From Setaria digitata (lineage: Eukaryota; Nematoda; Chromadorea; Rhabditida; Setariidae): DNA of 64,000 nt. A program made the position numbers and the translations under genes. Positions within the stretch are counted from its first letter, which is position 1, and each line of letters starts with the position of its first letter. The notes beneath the pieces are model-generated. The model saw nothing but the letters and a program-made list of their open reading frames with translations, was not told where the DNA came from and ran no database searches. The stretch lies in NCBI GenBank assembly GCA_003640385.1, contig RCAB01000194.1, positions 34,775-98,774 on the forward strand, in the 5' to 3' direction. Positions 39,978-52,538 of the stretch are shown here, in pieces.

Positions 39978-42900
39978 ATGGATACGATGGAGGAAGAATC
40001 CATTCGTCAACGGAAATTTGCATCTGAAGCTGGTAGAAGTCATCTTAGTAGTGGCGATGCATCGTTTGTCTCACAAAAGACGGATGTTCGTGCAACATCA
40101 GATGAAAGTGATGCAGATGCCCTTGTTGATGGTGAAAGGTAATTGATATTAAGTTTTTGCTTGGAAATATTCAGTAATCTTATGTGCTGCTATCAAGTTT
40201 ATAACATGCAATCTTCCTGAAAATCGTTGATGCATAACGTATTGAAATGGTATTATTTTGAAAGTAGTCTCGCAAATTACTTATTTCAATAAAATTTTAT
40301 TTGTTGTCAAGGTTTTAAATCTAGTTATTTGCAGCATTAAAGCTACAGAAAAGTAAGTTTTTTTTTCTTTTTTTTCGTTGAGATAATGCTGTGTTGCTGT
40401 TGTGCTTTATTAACTTATTTATTGTGCTCTGTGAAATAGTCTTTTCTCCACTTACTTTAACAGTAATATAGCCTTTTCTAGGATATCACAGCTAACAAAG
40501 AACTTGCCACAAGGTTCCGATCGTTTAGGAGCACTTATTGATCCAGTTCTTTCACCACTACCACCAAGGTATGTCTTTAACAGATCAATTGATTATGGAT
40601 TTGTTTTACCTTTCATTTTTTTTTTCATTAAGAAAGATGAACATCTAATGTTTATTTCTAGTCCCCCTAAGCCATACAAGGTATTCATTTTACAAATACA
40701 CTACTAGTGCTTAGTTACGGAGATGAGTGATTCTCACCTCATTTACTTTTAGATGGCGAAATTGGGTTGTACGTGGTATTTTCTCACTTATTATGGTTTC
40801 TCTGTTCGCTATAATCATCAATATGGGAGCTACATGGCTTATGGCTTTGGTAAGACTTATTTTTTTGCAAAAACAAATTGCAAAAAATCATCTGGAGGAC
40901 TTAACCAGAATATTAGAATGTTTAGGTATTTGTCATACAATTCTGGTGTTTCCATGAAATCATCACTATTGGTTTGGCAGTTTATCGTCTCTATTCATTA
41001 CCGTGGTTTCGTGCACTATCGTGGTATTTTCTGCTCTCATCAAATTACTTTTTTTTCGGTGAAAGTTTGATTGACTACTGGGGTATCTTGCTGAGAAAAG
41101 ATGTATGTCTTTTTGCATTTGATAAAGTTTTTATTTTGCCGATGTCGTGGGGAAGTTTTCGCTTTTCTGTAGTTATTTTTCAATTTGTTAATGTCATTGC
41201 TTTCGACATGCCCACTGCTATTATACCGTGATTTTTTGAATGGAACGCTTGAACTTTTCACTTGGACTTGATTGCCAGCTACTGGAGTTGTTTCAGCAGC
41301 ATTCCCGTTCATTGTTGTTTAACATCATCCTGTTTTTTAAGACTTTATGATCAGCTGAAAAACATTTGATTTAACATTCACTGTGGTTATTTTTTTTTTT
41401 TTTTGGCCTTTAATCTTGGAAATTGCCTTGTTTTGTTTACTTTATTCTGTGTAATTTTTAGCAATTTTTGCATTTCATGGTGGCGCATCACCGTTTGATC
41501 AGCTTTGCCCTGTACTGTATAGGTTTCGTATGGTTTGTTCTATCACTGCGAAAAGGTTACTACCTTCGACAATTCTCATTAGTAAGTTTTAATTTTGCTA
41601 TTTCTTCGGAAATGGAGTTTTGTTATAGTTTGGAAGCTTAAGTACGGGGTTGTTTAGTTACAGCTGCTCATTATCAGAAAAATTCAGGAAGTCTTGGTTA
41701 ATATTGCTGTAAGTAGGCGGAGAAGAGTAGATAGTTCGAGTCATTACAACTTATATTATACTTATACTATGTCCACAAAATAAATACATTAGATACCCGG
41801 TTCCTTTTATTCTTTAGATCGATCCATCTTATGTTTCCTTTTTTCTTGAACTGGAGAAGTCTCCTAACTATTATTATGTCTTTCCAAATGATGAACTAAC
41901 GCATCTCTTCCAGACTAAAAGACGATTTGACCTTATTCGAGAGCTTCACATTATATTATCGAACATTTATTCTTTGATTTTGTAAAATCTTTTTTAAGTT
42001 TATTATCTTCAGTGGCTTTTTTTAGTTCGCTTGGTCGCATGTAACGCTCCTACTTATTGTCTCACAGTCATTCCTGATTATCCAGAATATTTTTCAAGGA
42101 CTTATTTGGTTAGTCTCTCGTTTCTTTTTCTTTTTTTGTTCTCACAAATTTTCTGCGCAGTACGATTTTTTGCATGTATAAACCAACTACAGCTTATATC
42201 ATGTCTACAAAACCATTTTAGGTTCCTTGTTCCTGTTTCAATGGTAATTTGCTGTGATGTAATGTCGTATGTATTCGGTTTTTTCTTCGGGAAAACACCT
42301 CTAATAAAGTTGTCTCCAAAAAAGACTTGGGAAGGTTTCATTGGTGGTGGTATCAGTACTGTTGTGTTTGGCTTAATCGTAAGTTATTGCATGAAACGAA
42401 TATGAAATAATGCAATTTTCGCAGAAGGTTTTAATTGCTACAAATTACCGAGACTGTCGGAGCATTTACCCTAGTTCTTATCCCAGCGGTGGTTTGACTG
42501 CAAACCAGAGAAATGTGTTTGTATTTTTTAATGTGTCCATTAAAAATTAGGCAGTGAACTTACCCAGTTGGTTCGTGCGATACATGTGTTATGTTTCGTT
42601 TCTAAATTAATGTTATCCCGAGATTTTTTGATTAATATGAATAATATTTGAAAATATATATATATATATATATATATTCGCTATATTTCAGCTTTCGTAT
42701 TGCCTTCTTCATCATCCCTTCTTTGTGTGTCCATTGGAAGATTATACAGTGGAAAACTACAATTGTACTATTCCGTCGTCGTTTGTTTTAAGGTTTGTTT
42801 CTTTTTAGAATGGATTTTCGACTACATTTATATGGTTTTTGTATTTTTATTTTATATCGTTTTAGAGAGTTTAATGTTGGACGACCACTTTCCATCATTT

Positions 42901-43511
42901 TACGGTTGATACAGAAATCTCCAGCATATCAAGTCTATCCTTTTTTATTTCATACGATTGTCATGGCACTGTTTGCCTCCATATTAGGCCCATTTGGTGG
43001 ATTTTTCGCAAGTGGATTCAAGCGAGCCTTCAAAATTAAGGTATTGCCCTCTGGAAATTCTATGCATCTAGCCTTATTATTGGTATCGAAGTATTTGGTG
43101 GTCCTTTTTTCCAGGACTTTGGTGATGTAATTCCTGGACATGGTGGTTTGATGGATCGTTTTGACTGTCAGCTTCTTATGGGAACGTTTGTGAATGTGTA
43201 TATCCACACCTTTATCAAGTTTGTGCTTTCATAATGTAACTCGTTTGAGAGGGAAGCTTTGATTTTGAAGAGTTTTTCTGCTTATTCGGAACTTCCTTAG
43301 GTCATTTCGAGGGGAAGTGAGATCGTAAGGTTTTAGGGAAGGAATGGAGAAGTGGAATTATGATGGTATTTGCTTTTATTTCTTCGATTTCAGAGTTCCC
43401 AATTCGTCTAAGCTTTTGCAGCAGATTTTTTGGCTTCCAGCAGATGAACAACTTTACATATATCAATCTTTGCGTGAACATCTTATTCATGAAGGACTTC
43501 TTAATGTTTGA
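39978..43511 (+). CDS. cdgs-1: Phosphatidate cytidylyltransferase (CDP-diacylglycerol synthase), 465 aa
   Basis: Makes CDP-diacylglycerol from phosphatidic acid and CTP in the ER membrane, the precursor of phosphatidylinositol and cardiolipin. Twelve exons in phase: 39978-40138, 40335-40352, 40482-40568, 40753-40849, 40926-41102, 41462-41581, 42026-42108, 42222-42378, 42692-42792, 42866-43040, 43115-43218 and 43394-43511. A hydrophilic N-terminus precedes [11 protein letters not shown] and the first membrane helix; several more helices follow. Strong family blocks: [53 protein letters not shown] and, directly after, the PROSITE-type signature [11 protein letters not shown] with its catalytic-site acidic residues. 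The C-terminus [12 protein letters not shown] also fits. The acceptor tttttttcag ends one base before the ATG, so the 5' UTR could be the spliced leader alone. Confidence 0.95.
42654..42677. repeat. (AT)n microsatellite
   Basis: Twenty-four bases of AT repeat just before the acceptor of cdgs-1 exon 9. Confidence 0.9.
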
Positions 43512-46500
43512 TTTGAACTCGATATTAAAAATAGACTTTTTTTCAAATGTTATTCCGAAAGGAATTGGACTGTTCCGTCAAATCTTTTGTTCCTTTTAGA
43601 ATATAGATTGGAGAGATTAGTGCTGATGACGGTATGGTATAACGAAGATTTGTGATATCAAGGTTTCTAGATTATCCTAGAACACTTTGGATCATGTTTT
43701 TGCTAACTTAAAATTATAAAGGTAGAAATTTTTGCGTCGGGGTTGGGTCTAGTTCAGAAAAAAAGAAAAGGGAGAAAGGAAAAATTGTCGCTAGATCAGT
43801 TCTTTTGACTAGTTGTTTTTAGCTGTATATTCCTTTTGCTTTCGATTTAGTTATTATTGTTTTATTTTCTCTCTGAATGTTGTGCATGTTAGACGGGGAA
43901 GATAATTGTATATTATAATATTTTGTGCAGACCGAAACGATAATCTAAAATTTGTATCATTATTTCATCCAGGCTGAAACTGATCTGTATTGTTTACGGC
44001 ACATTTTCTTGCTTTTGTAAATTAACTCATCCTTTTGTAAAGTAACTGATGCTCCTGTAAAATAATTGATTCCATCCATTTTAAATTCCGGCAGAATCCA
44101 GAGCGTTTTTTTTTTTTTTTCATTTTCTATTGAATTCAAAGGTCTACCACTTGATCTAATGTCTTGGTCCAGACCACATGACTTTAAGTGAATAATAATG
44201 GCCACCTTTCTCATCTTTCTAATGTTAGCTACTTCATTGTACATTGTTTTCTATGGGCTACACAATCAAGAAATTCGTTCTTGATGTCTTTTGCAATGTT
44301 TATTTTATTGAGCGCATATCGCCTATGTAGTCTGCAGTTCCTGTATACTTATAGTTTTGTTGATATCTGGAAATCATAATTTTATTCTTCATCTATTTTG
44401 AAAATGCCACCTTTTCCGTACTTAGTGTTTTTGCTAAGGAGAATTCCAGGATGTTGCAGAGGCAGATAACTGACGATTGAATAACGGAAATTGAAACAAG
44501 TATTTTCTTTCGACAAGAAAAATTTTTAGTTTTTACTGTATTTAGTGCCCATTTCATCGTAATAGGTCCTGTTTGAATTTGGTCTCATAATGCATAGCAC
44601 TTGCTTGCATGTTTTTATTACTACTGTGATGTCCTTGTAAACTTGTGATTGTAACATTTTTAATGAAGTTTTGTTGTGACTGTGCACATTTGCAATACAT
44701 TTAGATTTCGCTTTTCAAAGAAGTAATGTGATATTTCCGGTGACAGTTTAAAGGACTTGACCGAATTGGAAGCTCTTTTTTTTTTTTTTCTAACATTCTG
44801 TTCATGCAATCGCAGAGAAGATGCGCCAGGGTTAGCAGTCAAAAAGATAGCAATTTTCGGGGAACTTTTATCGGTTAAAGAATGGTGAAGTACTATTTGG
44901 AATTATTTTTAAATCTCCCTGAACAGTTATAATGTTTTTATGATTTTATTTTCGCCATTTACCTTCTTCACATTTTTTCATAGCTTTTATCACTTTTTTT
45001 TTCACTATGAAATTTTATTTGTGTTGTTGATAATAGTTTAAAACCGTGACACAGTGCTTTGTTTTTGTAGTCTTGCAATTCAGATTCCTTAGTGTACCAT
45101 TCGTAGTTCCAGTTTGGATATGATCATTTCTATTCGAAAAAGAGATATTTTCCTAAGTTGTGATATTTTTGATGATAGGCATAAATTCGGTTGACAAGTT
45201 CCGGATGTTTGCAATGTGTAGTGAGTGATGTTTGTTTTTAATACATCAAAGCAATATGCAAAACAAGATATATTCAAACAACAAAGTACTATCAATGTTA
45301 AAGGTAAGTGTTGACAAAAGTGTCATATGTCTTACTCGTGCTGCTAAACTTATTATAATTATATTCATTATTTTCATATTTGTTAAATTTAATTCTTTCA
45401 TGTTTTCCTTTTAGTATGTCCCAATTAAATCTTTTCCTATCAAGCTTAACATTTTTTTCCTTAAAATGCTTTTGTCTCATTAAAATTGGTATGGTTCTTA
45501 TTTCTCCGGTAAATAAATTTCTTCTTTTGAGCATAACAAAAAAATAATAATAATAGGATTTGATAAGCACTTTAATTGATTTAATGCTTTATTTTTCTGT
45601 TACAATATATAATTGCTTCCTGGAATTGCAAGCCAATTAATTATTTCTTATTGGGATTTGTTCTTTTTTCTTTTTTATTCATTTGCATACTTATAAATTT
45701 GTTGCAAATATAGACAAAATTATTTTTAAAACGTATAACTTTTTTTTTTTTCATGTCAAATTGAATTTGATTGGCAAATTGCAGTGAATAACTGTTTTCA
45801 ACGCATCTATTTACTGCATTTTCGATACAAAAGACTTTTTTCCTGTAAATGTATGGATACTTATTTATTAACCCCATCTTAAAACATTCTTTTTCTTCTT
45901 TCTTACCCTTCTTTGCTCCGTTATTAGTCAATATTTGATTTTTTTTTTTTCTTCAATTTTGATTCATTTTTTCGTTTTCAAGTTGCTCTTTTAAGTCATG
46001 TTTTGTTGTTAAATGTATTAGTCAAGTCTGCCTTTCTAACTTACAAAAATTTTCTTCAATTATAAAAGTAAAATTTAATTCTCTTACTCAAAATCACACT
46101 ATGATACGATTTATAAAAGTGGAGCATTTTCAAGAAACGCCTCATTCGTACACAGAACAAAGTACAAAGGCAACGAGAAGTAAAATCTTGCCATTTAATG
46201 AATGTTTTTCTTTGTATCAACAAATTAGTTCTGTAAATGGTATTCTATAAGCATATCTTTATTAATTAAATTAACGACAGTTTTGCCTAGTATATATTGG
46301 TTTTTTTTTATATTTTTATTTCTGTTTTTGTTTATTGTTGCTAAAAATGATGATATTCAATTATTTTACGCTATTTTTCATGTATTACTGTGTGTATTTC
46401 ATTTAGGTTCATGTAAATTTTTTCATTTTAAATTTTTATTGGAAATAGGAAAAATGATAAATTTTTTTATAATCAAACGTATTGCAGAAAATGCTTGGGA

Positions 46501-46804
46501 ATGATGTTATCTTACAAGGATATAATTATCTTATCAATAATTAGAATTTCATAAATGAGGAGTAATTTACAAATTAAGATTGTGAGAAGTTAAATGTGCA
46601 CCATAACTGTAACATTTGTGTAATCTCATATTATCATTTCCTTTCATTCCGGAACTTATGTGGAATTTGAATTCTTGTCATGCTATCAAAATGACTTAAA
46701 ATGATTTATATTTGCATAGATATCATGATTCTGATTTTCAATAAATGAAAATTTTTGAATTAAATCAAAAAAAAAATTTCATTCTTTGGTTTCATGGTGG
46801 TAAG
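43512..46804. other. 3.3 kb spacer, cdgs-1 to dif-1
   Basis: AT-rich, with many poly-T tracts. Its start should be the cdgs-1 3' UTR and its end the dif-1 promoter. I found no coding segment with family resemblance or splice support. Confidence 0.5.
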
Positions 46805-48484
46805 ATGTCGAAGCCAGATAGTGCAAACTACGAAATTTTGACGAATTTTATTGCTGGTGGTTTTGGTGGTACTTGTTGTGTAGCTACTGGACATCCGTTC
46901 GATACCGTAAAAGTGCGATTACAAACGATGCCAAAGTTAGTCCCCGGTACACGACCTCTATATACAGGAGCTTTGGATTGTGCCAGGCAAATTATTATCA
47001 AAGAAGGATTTCCGGCATTGTACAAGGTTTCATATATTTGCTGTTTCCTCACATTCATTGTTAATTTTGTATCGACATTCTGTTAGGAAGATTTTTAGAT
47101 TTCAGTTATTATTCTGGCAATTAATTAATTCTGTTTTAGGGTATGGGTGCTCCTATTGTTGGAGTCGCACCGTTATTTGCTGTTTATTTTGGTGGTTGCT
47201 CATTTGGTAAATGGTTGCAGCAAACATCGCCTAATCAAGAAATGACATTCGTCCAAAATCTTCTTTCTGGTGGTCTTGCTGGTATTTTTACAACTGTAAT
47301 TATGGTACCTGGTGAACGGGTCAAATGTTTGTTACAGGTTATGGTATTTTGTAACTATGAATGGAAGTTCATTTGTTCACCAGAAAATTAAACTCTTTTT
47401 AAATTTCATCTTGACTGTTATTTTTTTTTTTTTTTTGATGATACAATATTTACATCCTCTGTTTTTTTTTTTTGGGAAAAAAAGTTTTCTAATCCCACAT
47501 AAATCCCGATACGTTTTTTTTTCGATACAAAAATTTCTGGCAAACTATTTATTTCATCTAAACTGTTTCAGATCCAGCATGCAGGTAATGCAAATTCATC
47601 TTCGGTATATTACACCGGACCAGTTGATGTTTTTCGAAAGTTGTATGATGAAGGTGGAATAAGAAGCATTTATAGAGGTGCGATGGCAACTTTACTTAGA
47701 GGTGAGGAATTAAAATTTCTAGATCCAGTTTTTTTTTTTTTTTTCCACATCGGAATCAATTTGTTTCCGCCCTTTTATTATATTTCATTTTTGTAGTAAA
47801 GGGTTTTTATATTAATTGAAATTTTTTCTTAAGAGCGTGTTATTACAGATGTTCCAGCAAGTGGTGTTTATTTAGCTACATATGAATATCTCAAGAAATT
47901 ATTTATGAGAGATAATACAGCTAAGAATTTAAGTCCACTGTCGACATTACTTGCTGGTGGTTTGGCAGGTATTGCCAGTTGGTCTGTATGTATTCCACCA
48001 GACGTGTTAAAGTCACGATTACAAACAGCACCGGAAGGAAGGTATCCAGAAGGTACCAGTATTTCTCTTCTTTTGGCTACGAAATTGGGAGTTAATTCAA
48101 ACAGTCTAATTGGGAAGAGTTTTTTTCTTTTCTATTTATTGCAAAATAAGCAACCTGTGATCTTTTTCAATTAGAAACCAGTTGCCAGATAAAAAGTTTT
48201 ATTCCAGTCCTCTTTTATCTATCCATAATTTCTTTCGACATATATTTCTACATGTGAAACTTCAACTTTCTGCTTCTCATTTGTCGTCTATCACTGATAT
48301 GACACTTTATTTTCTAGGAATACGTGATGTATTCAAAGAAATAATGCGCGAAGAGGGTCCAAAGGCGTTATTTAAAGGATTTACACCAGTGATGTTACGC
48401 GCCTTTCCAGCAAATGCAGCTTGTTTTTTGGGATTCGAAATAGCCTTGGATTTTTTCCGATTCATGAAAACATCCGAATCATAA
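46805..48484 (+). CDS. dif-1: Mitochondrial carnitine/acylcarnitine carrier, 306 aa
   Basis: Inner-membrane carrier of the SLC25 family; closest to SLC25A20 and C. elegans DIF-1, which bring acylcarnitines into the matrix for fatty-acid oxidation. Five exons in phase: 46805-47026, 47140-47337, 47572-47701, 47849-48052 and 48318-48484. The length is normal for a carrier. All three repeats carry the P-x-[DE]-x-x-[KR] signature: [26 protein letters not shown] and [19 protein letters not shown]. The second half also has [18 protein letters not shown] and [14 protein letters not shown], typical of the carnitine carriers. I chose the Met at 46805 because it aligns with the short family N-terminus; an in-frame Met at 46745 would add 20 residues of low-complexity sequence. 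Confidence 0.94.
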
Positions 48485-49667
48485 TTTGTAGCAAATTTAG
48501 CTATTTTATTGGTGTAAACATCATATTAATGGGCCCTTTATAAACGTGAACATTTTTTGTTTTTATATATTTGTACTTGTACATCATTTGTGGAGGTGAT
48601 CTTAGTAGTTTTTACTATTAAGGCTAAGATTTTTTGCATGTCTTGTTTTCTATTACGGGAAAAAATTGCATTCAGCCAATACCACGTTATTCATACTAGA
48701 CCAATTACTGATGTTTCACTACTGTAATGTCACTTTCTCTTTTTTTAAACTAGTATTATGTTCCATAATAATGAGTATGTGAGTTTGTTTCCATGTGCCT
48801 TCTTAATTTCTTTTCTGTTGTTATTTTTTTACTGCAGGGTAATATCCAATTCATGCTCCACACTGATATCACAATAAGAAACAAAGTTTTCATTCTTTTC
48901 CCATAGAAGGTGCTTGTTTTGACTCGCTTAATGAATGAATTTTTTGTTGTCTCTGGAAATCTCAACAGTAAAAATTAATAGTATGTGATTCTATCGGCAC
49001 CGAAGTCGTATGCTTTGGATTACAACAAAAATTGCTCATACTCGAACGTTATATGTTCTCCTATTCACATATCAGATTTGGATTCATTTGATAACGTGTT
49101 TTTCTTATTACTTAATTTTATCATTAAGAATGTAAGATTATTAGAACCAGTCATCTGTTATCTCAAACTAGCAGGCGAGAGTATTATTTTTCCATTCGGA
49201 ATTTCACCTGATCATTCCTTATTTTACCTTTCATCATTCATCTGATTCATTTATATGCAATTTAGACAATTTTAACTATACAATAAGTTTTAGAATTTCT
49301 TTGTACGACACTAAGACATTAGTTTTTTCAAATTTTTTTGTATAATAATAGCTGGTAATAAATTGTATTTGCTACTTATGATTTCCCATTTCTTTACTCC
49401 AAAGCAACGTATTTAATTTATGATTCATGCTGTATTTGAAATTTGAAGACTTCACGATGATTTTCTAACGATGTTTCAAAAATATGTATATATATATATA
49501 TATATATATAAAGTCTAGTAAGCAGATTCTATACTAAGTTGACCTTGCACATAATCCAGATTATCTTATGTTTGGGGTTAAATTCGACAAAATTGTCAAC
49601 AAACAATAATGGCAATGTTGACAAAAGAAAGCCAAAGGATTAAGGGGTATATTATTTAATGAAACAG
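48485..49667. other. 1.2 kb spacer, dif-1 to small Cys-rich gene
   Basis: Probably the dif-1 3' UTR and the next promoter. An AATAAA lies at 49357-49362 and a (TA)n run at 49487-49510. An 86-codon open frame at 48985-49245 has no support. Confidence 0.5.
49487..49510. repeat. (TA)n microsatellite
   Basis: About 24 bases of TA repeat in spacer. Confidence 0.9.
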
Positions 49668-50597
49668 ATGGACGGATCTGACCTTGCGCTTTCTATATTA
49701 CCTTCCTTTCCTTTGCAGCCAACACGAACAGTTCATTGTGATGGCCATTATACTCGTTGTCGTGGCTATTCATTGAAATGTATCTTTTGCAATACTGTAA
49801 GCATTATTTTTGTCGCCTAAGCAATAACTATGTTCGGTACGAATAAATGTGTCATCATCGATAATCCTACCATTATAGATTGTTTATCCTGCTCAGGATA
49901 TAACAAATCATCACTTATCACTGATCTATTGATAGTGAAGTGAGACGGAAGTTTTACACATCAATATTTGAGTTAAAATTCATTTTCAGTACTACTGCTT
50001 GTTTATGCTGATTTATTGTAATCCAAATGAAATTAACCCGGACATCCCAGGTAACTATATCTTACCATTTTTCAGCTAATCATGTTTGGAGAAAATAGAA
50101 AAGTTATCTTCGGGAATTATGAGCTAATTAATTATGATAACATCATTCCTTGCTATCGATATAACTTTTCTTTTTTTTTTTTTTTTGTTCAGCAAACCAA
50201 AAAATTTTTATTCATAACATTTTGTGGAAGAAAAGAGCCAAGATTAGCGCAAAAATACTGAAGAAAAAAACAATTTTACTATGACTGTAACTTTGCAACT
50301 TACCAACAAATTTCAATCTTAACATAATTGAGGTATACGTCATGTTGAATGAATGAATTATTGAAATAACGAATGAATTATTGACTGAGTGAAAACGAAA
50401 GATGCAGCTCACGCATTCAATATAACTCCATTTTTTTCATCTTTTTTTCTTTGGCAGCAGATCGATTTGGTAATTGGATCCAGGAATTTGCATACAACAA
50501 AATTCCAACTCTAAAAAATACAGCATATCAAATTGGACCACATCAAACCGCATCAATTAGTAGTTCAAATTCATTTTTGACACTTCGCTTCAAATAA
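49668..50597 (+). CDS. Small Cys-rich protein of unknown function, about 109 aa
   Basis: I do not recognise the family. Three exons keep phase with good splice sites: 49668-49796 (donor gtaagc), 49990-50050 (acceptor ttttcag, donor gtaact) and 50458-50597, ending in TAA. Exons 1-2 encode a Cys/aromatic cluster (HCDGHYTRCRGYSLKCIFC, then YYCLFMLIYC) with six cysteines in about 36 residues. Exon 3 is hydrophilic (RFGNWIQEFAYNKIP to SFLTLRFK). An acceptor inside exon 1 (tttgcag, exon start 49719) lies in the same frame, so the true start may be in an upstream exon, possibly with a signal peptide; the ATG at 49668 is only the first in frame. The exon 3 acceptor is a NAGNAG. The gene faces the caveolin gene, leaving only about 210 bp between stops. 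Confidence 0.6.
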
Positions 50598-50808
50598 CAG
50601 ACAAAAACTCATCCTCTAGTCATATGTCCTGTTACGGTACTGCGTAAGGCTTTTTGGTACCAGCTGGATACAGTTTTGTATTATGGAAGAGGAGTTCATG
50701 ATTCTAAATCATCAGAATGATCCATGGTAACCCATATGGAACGGTGATTCAAATAGGCTTAATCTCAACCAATCCTTTTGCGGTAGTGTCACTTTGGCCT
50801 AATATTTC

Positions 50809-52538
50809 TCATAATGTTTCGTTTATCAGGAAATGGAAACAGTATATGTCGCTGGACAAATTTGTATTTTTAAAGAAAATCTCAAAATAAGATGAAACCT
50901 TTGAAAACGCATTCAGCGGTATACCAAGCAATATTCCGAGTGGTGTACACAAGAAAACACTGATCACTGCGACAATCGCAAATAGTATGCCGAAAAATAC
51001 CGCAAATGGTATGGCGATAAAAGCAGCCAATAATTTGTAGATCGCAACACTTGTAGCTGTGAAAATTCGATTGGTAGCAAGCCAAGTCCAGTTAAACGAA
51101 TGGCTTCCATCTGGTTCCGCGAATATCTCACAGAAATCCATGATAATGTGATTATTGATTCCTTTATCATCACGATTTTCGAAATCCAGCCCAATAGTCA
51201 TTCTTGACTTTCTTGTTCCATCTTTCTCTCTTTCAAAACTGTATGATCGAGGACTTTTTTGCTGCCAAATTCTACACATCTTTTTGGGTTCTTTCTTACC
51301 AACTTCATCATTTTTTCCCTGAAAGTAACAAGAAAAAAAGGAGCAAAGAAAATTTTTTAAAGACTAATTTGCTTAAAGAAATTATCCGGAAGAAAATGTC
51401 AGAACATAAGTGTAAATTCAAGATGTATAAGTGAGTAGAAAGGTACTACATTCAAGAACTGCGCTCTGTGGATCAGTTCGGAAGAAATAAGGAGAAACAA
51501 TTGATAATTGTTCAAACGATAAATTATTTTACTTTTCAAATTTTTATCGTTTCTTAACTTTATTAGTAAAAAACTTCGTCATTCGATTGTTTAATGAATA
51601 TAAAACTACTGAGATTTCACGAAAAATCGTTCATAGGATCTAAATAAAAAATAAGTTCTTTATTTATGCTTTGTTTGCATTGTAATTTCGTGATCAAATT
51701 TAATTAAATCCCTTCCGCTATGAATGTCCATTCCTTAGCAACTCACATGAAACAAAATATTTACATCTGAACCTTTTTAAATATTGCACAATTTAAATTA
51801 AACTTTTCAAAACAGAACATATATATTTTAACACTTCAAAGGATGTGGCATTTCCTTTTCTGCTTAAGTTCATAATCAAAATTCAATTAAAACGAATAAA
51901 TAAGAGCAGCTTTAAAAAAGAAAGTGTAGATTGCTTTTTTTTTCCTTCTTATCTTTTTTTTTTTTTTTTTTGAAAAATTATCAATAAAACAGAAGTAACT
52001 TGACAGTGGCTGATATGATGACTGCTATGAATGACTCTCGAAAGAAAGAAGCTTTAAAATTTAGCTTTGAACTTTCCCAAGAAATTTTATTTAGTAGGAT
52101 TTAAAAATTTCGAAATCTTCATTATTGTGTTACATTTATGTGAAGGAACACGTAGAAAAGGTAATCATTTCGAAAAATAATTCTTTAATTTGTTTCTTGA
52201 TCATTTGCAGTGAAAATTTTTCTTTAAAAAATAAACCTTCATAAGGAATTAATATGAAATTTGTTAAAAATGAAAATATTCTATACGTGCTATTTGTATT
52301 TTTTTTTTTTTTAAAGTTTGTATATATATATAGATGTTGGGTTAATTAATTTTATAAATAATTGATTCAGAAGAAGGTTCTAATCTTTTAAGATGAAAGT
52401 GAATTTGTATTTTTTTCCATAAAATAGTTTAAAATAGTTTACCTTTGTAGAGTTACCTTCTACCTGAAGCTTTTCTGGATCCGTATCGCACTTCAGCGGT
52501 ATCTTTTCAGCCGGAATCTCCTCTTTCCGATCACACAT
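50809..52538 (-). CDS. cav: Caveolin
   Basis: Membrane scaffold of caveolae-type domains, inserted as a hairpin with both ends cytoplasmic. Exon 1 (52538-52443) gives a hydrophilic N-terminus beginning MCDRKEEIPAEK; exon 2 starts at 51318 in phase. Exon 2 has the family block NNHIIMDFCEIFAEPDGSHS, matching the caveolin IDFEDVIAEPEGTHSF region, then an aromatic scaffolding stretch (FNWTWLATNRIFTATSVAIYK) directly before the long intramembrane segment (about 30 residues, LLAAFIAIPFAVFFGIL onward). The 3' end is ambiguous. Reading through gives FSKVSSYFEIF and a stop at 50809 (201 aa). A donor at 50898 could splice in phase to 50798-50712 instead. The acceptor cgaacag just before the ATG may be a trans-splice site. 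I cannot say whether this is cav-1 or cav-2. Confidence 0.82.

Noticed and set aside
40662..40680. 19-nt candidate microexon in cdgs-1 between ag and gt
   Set aside because: Including it breaks the phase with the next exon, and the protein is continuous with the family without it.
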